From: an uncultured Odoribacter sp.
GTDB taxonomy: Bacteria > Bacteroidota > Bacteroidia > Bacteroidales > Marinifilaceae
Assembly (NCBI GenBank): GCA_905204385.1
Contig: CAJKZL010000267.1
Span: forward strand, 1 to 5,191
Direction: 5' to 3'
Length of the DNA stretch: 5,191 bases
Within the stretch, counting starts at the first letter, position 1, and each line of letters starts with the position of its first letter. Positions 1 to 5,008 of the stretch are shown here, piece by piece. The position numbers and the translations under genes were made by a program. The notes beneath the pieces were generated by a model. It was not told where the DNA came from. It saw only the letters and a program-made list of their open reading frames with translations, and ran no database searches.

Positions 1-99
1 GCCAAAAATAAAATTCTTGAAGGACTGAATGCTGACGGCACCGGGGTTAAGGCCTCTTTTGATGATGCCGGAAAATTATTGCCCGGCAGAGATCTCTGA
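1..99 (+). CDS. 3' end of an unrecognised gene (partial)
   Basis: Frame 1 is open from the first base to a TGA at 97-99, giving the last 32 residues of a protein that starts outside the window. The tail is hydrophilic and Gly/Asp/Lys rich (it contains GLNADGTG and ends LPGRDL), with no membrane segment. I do not recognise the family and give no function. The other two forward frames close within 30 bases, which together with the sensible amino-acid composition supports a real gene end. It lies 48 bases before the CAT-like gene on the same strand, with no obvious promoter or terminator between them, so the downstream genes may be read from its transcript. Confidence 0.5.
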   Translation, partial: AKNKILEGLNADGTGVKASFDDAGKLLPGRDL

Positions 100-147
100 A
101 CAGTGAAGGAATGTGGTTTGTACGGTCATTTATCTATCGAGTGAGCC

Positions 148-783
148 ATGAAAACAGTTGTCGATATACAGCATTGGAAACGGAAAGAAGAGTATTTGTT
201 TTTCAGGACTTTCATCAATCCGATGATTTCCGTAACGGTTGAGGTCGATTGTTCGGTAGCTTACCGACAAGCCAAAAAGTACGGCTTCCCCGTTTCTTTG
301 TATTGTATGCATGCCGCGGTTGTGGCAGCAAATCATATCGAGGAATTCCGCTATCGGCAGGAAAATGACAAGGTGATCCTGTATGACCGGGTCCATTTGT
401 TTACTCCGATTCAGACAGGGGACGGCACTTACCGGTCGGTTTGGTTGCCGGCCGAAGAGGAGTGGGAGGATTTTTGGGAGATAGCCTGTCCCATCGTCGA
501 GGCTGCTAAGCGCGGAGAAGGGAAAGCGCATAGCGAGACGGAACATGGAAGGAATATTCTTTTGATCAGTGTGAATCCATGGTATCGCTTTACCCACGTA
601 CAATTGGCTCTGCCCGCGAAGCCCCAGGAAAGTATTCCGATTTTTACCTTTGGAAAGATGGAAGAAAAAGATGGGAAAAGACAGATGCCTGTAGCACTTT
701 CCGTCAATCATGGCTTTGTCAGCGGTTATCAGATCCATGAATATTTGAATGAATTTCAACGTCTTTTGGATAAAATAAATTGA
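148..783 (+). CDS. Chloramphenicol acetyltransferase (CAT)-like acyltransferase with altered HxxxDG motif
   Basis: This 211-residue protein is close to the usual CAT length (about 215-220) and aligns along the whole fold. Visible family landmarks are the N-terminal W10-K-R12-K-E (matching W-H-R18-K-E of CAT), NPWYRFTH at 143-150 (matching NPWVSFTS), the FTFGK strand at 167-170, and NHGFVSG at 187-193 (matching HHAVCDG). H188 is the predicted catalytic base. Known CATs transfer acetyl from acetyl-CoA to chloramphenicol as soluble trimers. Here the structural Asp four residues after the His is Ser192, while its usual salt-bridge partner, Arg12, is kept. The acceptor is therefore uncertain and resistance should not be assumed. 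The start is fixed by an in-frame TGA at 142-144, making 148 the first ATG; no strong Shine-Dalgarno is seen. It ends 2 bases before the GNAT gene. Family call is firm, substrate unknown. Confidence 0.88.
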   Translation: MKTVVDIQHWKRKEEYLFFRTFINPMISVTVEVDCSVAYRQAKKYGFPVSLYCMHAAVVAANHIEEFRYRQENDKVILYDRVHLFTPIQTGDGTYRSVWLPAEEEWEDFWEIACPIVEAAKRGEGKAHSETEHGRNILLISVNPWYRFTHVQLALPAKPQESIPIFTFGKMEEKDGKRQMPVALSVNHGFVSGYQIHEYLNEFQRLLDKIN

Positions 784-785
784 AT

Positions 786-1277
786 ATGCCTCATATCAGA
801 TTGTCACGGAGGGAAGATTTGGAAACCCTTAGGTCTGTTTTTGATGCTGCCCGTCGGTTTATGAGAGCTACCGGAAACAAACAACAATGGGTGAACGGTT
901 ACCCTTCACGGGAACGGATAATGGACGATATCCGGAAAAAGCAAAGTTATGTCCTTGAAAATGACGAGGGACGGCTGGTGGCCACATTTTGCTTTTTTCA
1001 AGGGATAGAACCTAATTATTCGGTAATCCTCGATGGAAAATGGCTGAACGATTTGCCCTATGGGGTGATCCATCGCCTGGCTTCGGACGGAACACTGCCG
1101 AAGGTGGCCGATATCTGCATCGATTGGTGCTTTGCCGCCTGCCCCAATCTTCGGGTGGATACGCATAACGACAATACGGTGATGCAAAATATTTTGCGAA
1201 GAAAGGGGTTTGTGGAGTGTTGTTTGATCTTCGTAGAAGACGGCACCCCGAGGATTGCATTTCAGAAAACCCGATAA
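786..1277 (+). CDS. GNAT-family N-acetyltransferase
   Basis: A 163-residue protein with the general layout of a single-domain GNAT. It has an N-terminal IRLSRREDLETL strand-helix (4-16), a central beta strand with VATFCFF (65-71), and a well-conserved C-terminal half: LRVDTHNDN (122-130), a helix with MQNILRRKGF (133-142), then EDGTPRIAFQK (151-161). The family transfers acetyl from acetyl-CoA to an amine; the acceptor here cannot be told. The expected Gly-rich pyrophosphate loop before the motif-A helix reads SDGTLPKVAD (100-109), poorer in glycine than usual. ATG at 786 is preferred; an in-frame TTG at 780 overlaps the preceding stop and would add only two residues. Placed 2 bases after the CAT-like gene and 14 before cbiET, it is probably co-transcribed with both. 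Confidence 0.85.
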   Translation: MPHIRLSRREDLETLRSVFDAARRFMRATGNKQQWVNGYPSRERIMDDIRKKQSYVLENDEGRLVATFCFFQGIEPNYSVILDGKWLNDLPYGVIHRLASDGTLPKVADICIDWCFAACPNLRVDTHNDNTVMQNILRRKGFVECCLIFVEDGTPRIAFQKTR

Positions 1278-1291
1278 ATCGGAATGTTTAG

Positions 1292-2485
1292 ATGGAGAGA
1301 AGAAAATTTTATGTAATCGGCATAGCTGATAATCCGGAACGGCTGGAGGAAAAGGAAGTTTTAAAAGTGATAGGGAACCATCTGATTTTTTCCGGTGGAA
1401 AGCGGCATTATGAATTGGTGCGCGAACTTTTACCCGAAGGACATGCCTGGATAAATATTACTGTTCCTTTGGAGACGGTCTTCGAGCAATATAAGGCTTA
1501 TGCCGAAATAGTTGTTTTTGCTTCAGGCGATCCGCTGTTTTTCGGTTTCGCCAATACGCTGAAAAAGCGTATGCCTGAAGCGGAAATACAGGTATTCCCC
1601 TATTTTAATTCCTTGCAAAGTCTGGCACATCGCATAGTGATGCCTTATCAGGATATGCATATGGTTTCGTTGACGGGGCGGCCCTGGCAGGAGTTCGACC
1701 GTAGTTTGATTGAAGGGCGCGAAAAAATCGGGGTGCTTACCGACCGGCAGCATACCCCTGCAACAATCGCCGGGAGAATGCTGGAGTACGGCTACTCAAA
1801 TTACAAAATGACCGTTGGGGAATGTTTGGGAAATACCGGTGAGCGGGTTCGGACGATGGAATTGGAGCGGGCCTTGCAGGAGGAGTTTCTGTTTCCGAAT
1901 TGCCTGATCCTCGAACGCATTGCGATGCGGGAACGACCTTTCGGCATTCCGGAAACTGAGTTTCACTTGTTGAACGGACGGACGAAAATGATAACAAAAA
2001 TGCCGGTACGATTATTGGCGTTGAGCATGATGGAATTGCATAACCGTCGCAGTCTTTGGGATATCGGATTCTGTACCGGATCGATTTCTATTGAAGCCCG
2101 ACTGCAGTTTCCGCATTTACACATCACCGCTTTTGAACAACGTCCGGAAGGAGAAGCTTTGATGGAACAGAATTGCCGAAAATTCGGAACACCGGGAATT
2201 ACGGCTATAACCGGCGATTTTACCGGGATGGATTTGAGTGGTTTTCCAAAACCCGATGCGGTATTTGTCGGCGGACATGGTGGAAAATTAGAACGAATAC
2301 TGGAGATTCTTTCTACCGTTTTAGAAAAAGACGGAATCGTGGTTTTCAATTCTGTTTCGCAAGAGAGCCTGGAGGCGTTTGAAAGATATGCCCCGGTGCA
2401 TCGGCTAAGCATAGTGAATGCTCTCCGCATGGCGGTGGACGATCACAATCCGATCACTGTCATAAAAGCCGTATGCAAAGGATGA
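1292..2485 (+). CDS. cbiET: Bifunctional cobalt-precorrin-7 C5-methyltransferase / cobalt-precorrin-6B C15-methyltransferase, decarboxylating (CbiET/CobL)
   Basis: A 397-residue fusion, normal length for CobL/CbiET. The CbiE half (about 1-215) has the tetrapyrrole-methylase signature FASGDPLFFG (76-85), a SLQSLAHR segment (107-114), SLTGRPW (126-132) and LTDRQHTPATIA (149-160). The CbiT half (about 220-397) begins with the hallmark LLNGRTKMITKMPVRLLALS (226-245), followed by the SAM-binding loop DIGFCTGSISIEA (257-269) and FVGGHGGKL (325-333). In the cobalamin pathway the enzyme methylates C5 and C15 of the corrin ring and removes the C12 acetate carboxyl, using two SAM in the cytosol. The loop reads GFCTGS rather than the commoner GAGTGS but keeps the key glycines. 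ATG 1292 has a GGA about 8 bases upstream. No other cobalamin gene or B12 riboswitch is visible here, so any remaining pathway genes lie outside the window. Confidence 0.96.
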   Translation: MERRKFYVIGIADNPERLEEKEVLKVIGNHLIFSGGKRHYELVRELLPEGHAWINITVPLETVFEQYKAYAEIVVFASGDPLFFGFANTLKKRMPEAEIQVFPYFNSLQSLAHRIVMPYQDMHMVSLTGRPWQEFDRSLIEGREKIGVLTDRQHTPATIAGRMLEYGYSNYKMTVGECLGNTGERVRTMELERALQEEFLFPNCLILERIAMRERPFGIPETEFHLLNGRTKMITKMPVRLLALSMMELHNRRSLWDIGFCTGSISIEARLQFPHLHITAFEQRPEGEALMEQNCRKFGTPGITAITGDFTGMDLSGFPKPDAVFVGGHGGKLERILEILSTVLEKDGIVVFNSVSQESLEAFERYAPVHRLSIVNALRMAVDDHNPITVIKAVCKG

Positions 2486-2511
2486 GTTGTTGCCGGACGC
2501 TACCCGTTTTA

Positions 2512-2937
2512 TTATAATACAGCCTTAAACTCCAATATTTTCCGGTAAGTCTGGCCGGGCACCTCCACCGGATCTTGCCAGGTTTCCTGTACTGTAAAGT
2601 CGGTGTGAGTGATTTTTTGAATTTCCCAATACCGGGAGTTGTCTATATCGATGACCAGATCGAGTGTTAACGCCCATAAAAAATTGTATGACCATTCCTC
2701 CTCTGCTCCGTTGTCATAAATATATAAGACTTGGAGGGAACCATTGCCGTTGGATTCGAATGTCCAGGTTTCATAAATGTCCGTCGTGAGTTCCGTGAAA
2801 CTCCTTTCCCATTTTTTGTCGGTCAGTTCTTCCCTGGTCTTCAGGTATGTGGGATGATTGTAGTCCGTTTCATCGGTGCATCCGCAGAAAACAGACAATA
2901 TCCCTATAAAGAGAAAGATAATTTTAATAGGCTGCAT
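2512..2937 (-). CDS. Small lipoprotein, possibly lipocalin-like
   Basis: A 141-residue protein with a lipoprotein signal: K5, a hydrophobic core (about 6-17) and Cys at 18 and 20 in FCGC. Cleavage before C20 is most likely, leaving mature C-T-D-E-T-D. The acidic residues just after the Cys resemble the lipoprotein export signal that sends Bacteroidota lipoproteins to the cell surface (established for the phylum, inferred here). The mature part is rich in Trp and beta-prone segments: KKWERSF (41-47), ETWTFESNGNGS (56-67), EEWSYNF (80-86). This pattern is common in small lipocalin-like Bacteroidota lipoproteins, but I cannot name a family with certainty. It faces cbiET tail to tail. The best upstream -7 candidate on this strand (2978-2985, TAGGATTG) has one mismatch and no partner box. 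Function unknown. Confidence 0.82.
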   Translation of the reverse strand: MQPIKIIFLFIGILSVFCGCTDETDYNHPTYLKTREELTDKKWERSFTELTTDIYETWTFESNGNGSLQVLYIYDNGAEEEWSYNFLWALTLDLVIDIDNSRYWEIQKITHTDFTVQETWQDPVEVPGQTYRKILEFKAVL

Positions 2938-3054
2938 TTTTCTTTTATTCGTAAAAATAAATAAATTCGGATAGATGCAATCCTAATTTAGTTGAAAATA
3001 TCTTTTATTTCTCTAAAAATCAGCTATTTTGCAGAAGGTTGGAGATTTTATAGG

Positions 3055-3073
3055 TTATCTTTCCGTAAGATAA
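3055..3073. repeat. 7-bp inverted repeat upstream of the OsmC gene (possible operator)
   Basis: TTATCTT (3055-3061) and AAGATAA (3067-3073) are exact reverse complements with a 5-base spacer, TCCGT. The repeat ends 23 bases before the -7 box at 3097, so it would overlap or abut the -33 region. That is a plausible repressor or activator site, but no known regulator motif is matched and AT-rich repeats of this size also arise by chance. Confidence 0.4.
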
Positions 3074-3096
3074 GCGGTAGCTCGGCAAAGTTCAAA

Positions 3097-3104
3097 TAGA
3101 TTTG
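3097..3104 (+). promoter_or_regulatory. Bacteroidota -7 box for the OsmC gene
   Basis: TAGATTTG matches the Bacteroidota -7 consensus TAnnTTTG exactly and sits 35 bases before the first ATG, giving a predicted 5' UTR near 30 nt. No TTG lies at the expected 19-21 bp upstream; an inverted repeat occupies part of that zone instead. A weak -33 would fit an activated or stress-regulated promoter (inference). Confidence 0.45.
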
Positions 3105-3139
3105 ATTTTGCATGATCTTTAGTAATAAGTGAAACCTTA

Positions 3140-3586
3140 ATGGAAAAGAATATGGCTAAGCTGGAAACTGTATGGTTGGGAGACCAAAAATCAGAGGTGA
3201 CCCATTTGCAATCGGGAGAAAAAATAATTACGGATGCTCCAAGTGATATTCAGGGGAAAGGCAGATATTTTTCTCCTACCGACCTGCTGGCTGCTTCGCT
3301 CGGAAGTTGCATTATGACGGGCATGGCGGCTTATGCTGAGGCGCATGGCATGGATTTGACCGGAACCCGGTTGATCACCGATAAGATCATGTCCGCCAAT
3401 CCGAGGCGGGTCGGGGAAATTATCATCGATATTTATTTTACCGGCAGTTTTGATAAGAAGCAAAGAATGGTCCTGAAAAGGGTTGCTGAAACCTGCCCGG
3501 TTGGAAAATCCCTTTGTCCTGAGGTCAAGCAAACCGTCCGTTTTCATTTTACCCCTGCTTCAGAGACAGAAAATCAGGAGGAGTAA
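3140..3586 (+). CDS. OsmC-family (organic hydroperoxide reductase-like) protein
   Basis: A 148-residue cytosolic protein of usual OsmC/Ohr length. Visible features are SPTDLLAASLGSC (45-57) with the peroxidatic Cys57 at the start of the long central helix, and AETCPVGKSL (116-125) with the second conserved Cys119. The N-terminal HLQSGEKIITDAP (22-34) is typical of the Bacteroidota branch. OsmC/Ohr proteins reduce organic hydroperoxides with a Cys pair; this branch is mostly uncharacterised and could handle other reactive species. A third cysteine, Cys126 (SLCPEV), lies seven residues after Cys119, where relatives usually have His as I recall. ATG 3152 (MAKLET) is an alternative start that fits homologue N-termini; 3140 is kept as the first in-frame ATG after the promoter. 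A 58-codon gene follows 49 bases downstream. Confidence 0.9.
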   Translation: MEKNMAKLETVWLGDQKSEVTHLQSGEKIITDAPSDIQGKGRYFSPTDLLAASLGSCIMTGMAAYAEAHGMDLTGTRLITDKIMSANPRRVGEIIIDIYFTGSFDKKQRMVLKRVAETCPVGKSLCPEVKQTVRFHFTPASETENQEE

Positions 3587-3635
3587 CAGATTGCATCCAT
3601 TGATGATAAGGAATTATATTTAACTCTGAAAAATT

Positions 3636-3812
3636 ATGAGTGAAGAAGAAGTGAAAGATTTGGAAAAGAAAATACTCGATGGTATTGCTCTTGCCTATAA
3701 GAAACTTGTTGAGCAGAAAAAACGGGAAGACGGAGAACTTGTTTTTTTTCAAAACGGAGAGATCGTCGTTGTAAAAGCCCGGGACCTGCAAGATGCTGAC
3801 ACGGCAAGTTAG
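3636..3812 (+). CDS. Small conserved-looking hypothetical protein (58 aa)
   Basis: ATG at 3636 to TAG at 3810-3812 encodes 58 residues. Residues 2-32 form a charged, probable amphipathic helix (heptad-like EEEVKDLEKKILDG, then YKKLVEQKK). Residues 33-50 look like a beta hairpin (ELVFFQNGEIVVVKARDL), with no signal peptide or membrane segment. The shape recalls small Bacteroidota cytosolic proteins with an N-terminal helix and a short GE-IV-VKA-DL tail, but I cannot name a family. It lies 49 bases after the OsmC gene on the same strand and before a strong inverted repeat, so it is probably the last gene of that transcript. An 8-T run (3742-3749) encodes V-F-F and leaves the frame intact. Confidence 0.7.
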   Translation: MSEEEVKDLEKKILDGIALAYKKLVEQKKREDGELVFFQNGEIVVVKARDLQDADTAS

Positions 3813-3844
3813 GGAGTACTGTTTCGAATGCTACCATTATACAG

Positions 3845-3875
3845 TTCAATGGGTCACACAATATGACCCATTGGA
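3845..3875 (+). terminator. Strong inverted repeat between convergent genes, probable terminator
   Basis: CAATGGGTCA (3847-3856) and TGACCCATTG (3864-3873) are perfect 10-bp complements around a 7-base loop, extendable by a T-G and a T-A pair. The right arm is followed by GAAAATTTTCT, whose T run begins about six bases past the 10-bp stem. It sits 34 bases after the 58-aa gene and 85 before the end of the opposing lipoprotein gene. That is where a terminator is expected, though the T tract is not ideal. Confidence 0.55.
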
Positions 3876-3958
3876 AAATTTTCTAATCACAATAAAAATC
3901 CCTTTTATCGCAATTTATAGGTTAAAAATGTGCAAGAGACTTAAACTTCAGCCCTATA

Positions 3959-4687
3959 TCATTTAAACTTTACATCGCCTCCACTGCTGACATGGGATTT
4001 CGTTATTTTCGGATGGCCTTTACATACCAAATCGGCGCCGGAAGTGACCGAATAGGAGATATTTTCTTCTACATAGACCTCGGCGTCCGAACCCGACGTC
4101 AGGCTGATGTCGCATGTACGAACTTTCAAGGCCGATGCTGTGAGATCTGCGCCGGAAGTAATCGTTGCTTGCAATGCGGCGGCTTTCCCTTTCAGGGTGA
4201 TGTCCGCTCCGCTAGTCAACGTCACTTGAATGTTCTCGGCGGTCAGTTCCATCGAAATGTCTCCGGCCGATGTCGCTTCCAGGCGGATGGTTTTTACATG
4301 GAACGGAGTAGTTCCGATGATCTCTGCAGCACTCGTAACCGACAGCATTTCGATGTTTTCCATTTTGACATAAACATTCGCCTCCCCGGAATTCCGTATT
4401 CGAATATCCGGTTTGAAGGCTACATTTAAAATTCCGTTGGAAACTGTAGTCTCGATATATTGAATCAGATTATCGGAAGCAGATACTTTTAATTTGTCGC
4501 TAAATCCCTTTTCGATATATACGTTAATCCCTTGCGAGGCATGAACGCTATGAAATTCTTTTACGGGACGTTCTTCGGAAATCATATTTCCCGAAGCGGA
4601 ATGTATGGATTTATTTGTCGTCATCCGACAGGCAGAAAGACTGAACAAACAGGTACACAGACATAAAATAAAACATGTTTTTTTCAT
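3959..4687 (-). CDS. GIN-domain (DUF2807) lipoprotein, putative beta-helix
   Basis: A 242-residue protein with a clear lipobox, LSAC, and lipidation at Cys20. The signal segment is unusually cysteine-rich (C5, C9, C11, C13). The mature N-terminus (C-R-M-T-T-N) lacks acidic residues, suggesting periplasmic rather than surface placement (inference). Residues 40-110 carry the GIN/DUF2807 start, with EFHSVHASQGINVYIEKG (44-61). After that come regularly spaced turn motifs at 118, 139, 158, 177, 197, 215 and 234 (TSAAEI, TSAGDI, TSGADI, TSGADL, TSGSDA, TSGADL, SSGGDV), 18-21 residues apart. This is the signature of stacked right-handed beta-helix rungs. The family is widespread in Bacteroidota; an adhesin head has been proposed, but the function is unproven. 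It is divergent from mntH and has its own -7 box at 4738-4745. Confidence 0.9.
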   Translation of the reverse strand: MKKTCFILCLCTCLFSLSACRMTTNKSIHSASGNMISEERPVKEFHSVHASQGINVYIEKGFSDKLKVSASDNLIQYIETTVSNGILNVAFKPDIRIRNSGEANVYVKMENIEMLSVTSAAEIIGTTPFHVKTIRLEATSAGDISMELTAENIQVTLTSGADITLKGKAAALQATITSGADLTASALKVRTCDISLTSGSDAEVYVEENISYSVTSGADLVCKGHPKITKSHVSSGGDVKFK

Positions 4688-4737
4688 AGGACAAGGATAT
4701 TAAAGAAGTTTAGTCGGTTGTTCATGTAGTTAAAATA

Positions 4738-4745
4738 CAAATATA
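4738..4745 (-). promoter_or_regulatory. Bacteroidota -7 box for the GIN lipoprotein gene
   Basis: On the - strand the bases read TATATTTG, an exact TAnnTTTG match, 50 bases before the ATG. The predicted transcript start is near 4731, giving a leader of about 44 nt. No TTG is found at the usual distance upstream; the palindrome at 4761-4775 begins 15 bases behind the box, close to where the -33 element would be. Confidence 0.5.
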
Positions 4746-4760
4746 GTTTTTATTTTGAAT

Positions 4761-4775
4761 GTTCGGCTACCGAAC
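4761..4775. repeat. 15-bp palindrome between divergent promoters (possible operator)
   Basis: GTTCGG-CTA-CCGAAC is a perfect 6-bp inverted repeat with a 3-base centre. It lies upstream of the - strand -7 box of the lipoprotein gene and about 100 bases upstream of the mntH promoter. It is too short and lacks a T tract, so a terminator is unlikely. A dimeric regulator site is the more natural reading, but no known consensus is matched. Confidence 0.4.
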
Positions 4776-4876
4776 CTATAAAATTCGGTCATCCGTTGCC
4801 GGTTTTTCTGAATATGCCGGGGGCGGGCTGTTGGCCGTGGGTGTTTCACACCGATAGAAGCTGATGGCAAAAGAAG

Positions 4877-4907
4877 TTGATAAAGAATAGATAATTGTTT
4901 ACTTTTG
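4877..4907 (+). promoter_or_regulatory. Bacteroidota sigma-ABfr-type promoter for mntH
   Basis: TTG (4877-4879), a 20-bp spacer and TACTTTTG (4900-4907) match the Bacteroidota primary sigma consensus TTTG-N19-21-TAnnTTTG, apart from the first T of the -33 box. The predicted start is near 4912-4915, giving a leader of about 95 nt before the mntH ATG. Two GATAA copies (4879-4883 and 4890-4894) lie in the spacer exactly 11 bp apart and could be part of a metal-regulator site. This is the best promoter in the window. Confidence 0.65.
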
Positions 4908-4913
4908 TCAGGG

Positions 4914-4939
4914 CTCCGGGGCTTGAAGAGAAGCCGGAG
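4914..4939 (+). promoter_or_regulatory. 5' hairpin in the mntH leader
   Basis: CTCC (4914-4917) pairs with GGAG (4936-4939), and GGCTT (4920-4924) with AAGCC (4931-4935), leaving a 2-base GG bulge and a 6-base loop. The 9-bp stem sits almost at the predicted transcript start. It may stabilise the mRNA or be part of a larger folded leader: GTC-AGG (4907-4912) could also pair with CCT-GAC in 4948-4954 around a bulged G. No known riboswitch class is matched. Confidence 0.5.
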
Positions 4940-5008
4940 ATGCCGCTCCTGGACATATTAGGGAAGGAAAGGGAGGAAAATAACCGCTAAGGATATAAAT
5001 CGTAAACT

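Larger units (their letters stand above)
4688..5008. other. 321-base divergent intergenic region
   Basis: This gap separates the GIN lipoprotein gene (-) from mntH (+). It holds a - strand -7 box (4738-4745), a 15-bp palindrome (4761-4775), a short GGTGT-TTC-ACACC repeat near 4840-4852, a + strand promoter (4877-4907) and the mntH leader (from about 4913). Apart from a doubtful 16-codon leader ORF I see no gene here. Confidence 0.7.

Noticed and set aside
645..652. TACCTTTG, a perfect -7 box match within the CAT-like gene
   Set aside because: It encodes the conserved FTFGK strand and has no -33 partner; promoter use would be accidental.
130..759. 209-codon open frame on the - strand opposite the CAT-like gene
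   Set aside because: It is a shadow of a conserved + strand gene; its translation has no family features.
1963..2430. 155-codon open frame on the - strand opposite the CbiT domain
   Set aside because: It overlaps the strongly conserved CbiT motifs on the + strand; composition is Ser/Pro-rich and unlike a real protein.
2486..2511. Possible terminator between cbiET and the convergent lipoprotein gene
   Set aside because: The 26 bases form no stem longer than about three pairs.
3742..3749. 8-T homopolymer as a phase-variation tract in the 58-aa gene
   Set aside because: The frame is intact, a single run of eight is not unusual in this AT-rich context, and nothing else suggests phase-variable control.
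4864..4890. 8-codon ORF starting ATGGCAAAAGAA
   Set aside because: It lies upstream of the predicted mntH transcript start and overlaps the promoter, and has no ribosome site.
4936..4990. Resemblance of the mntH leader to a fluoride (crcB) riboswitch (GGAGATG, then AACCGC)
   Set aside because: The conserved CTGATGA..CCTAC 3' part is missing and the 5' arm does not pair as required; yybP-ykoY and TPP signatures are also absent.
4961..4990. AGGGAA-like stretch suggesting a cobalamin riboswitch
   Set aside because: The B12-box and the rest of the conserved core are absent, and the downstream gene is a metal transporter rather than a B12 gene.
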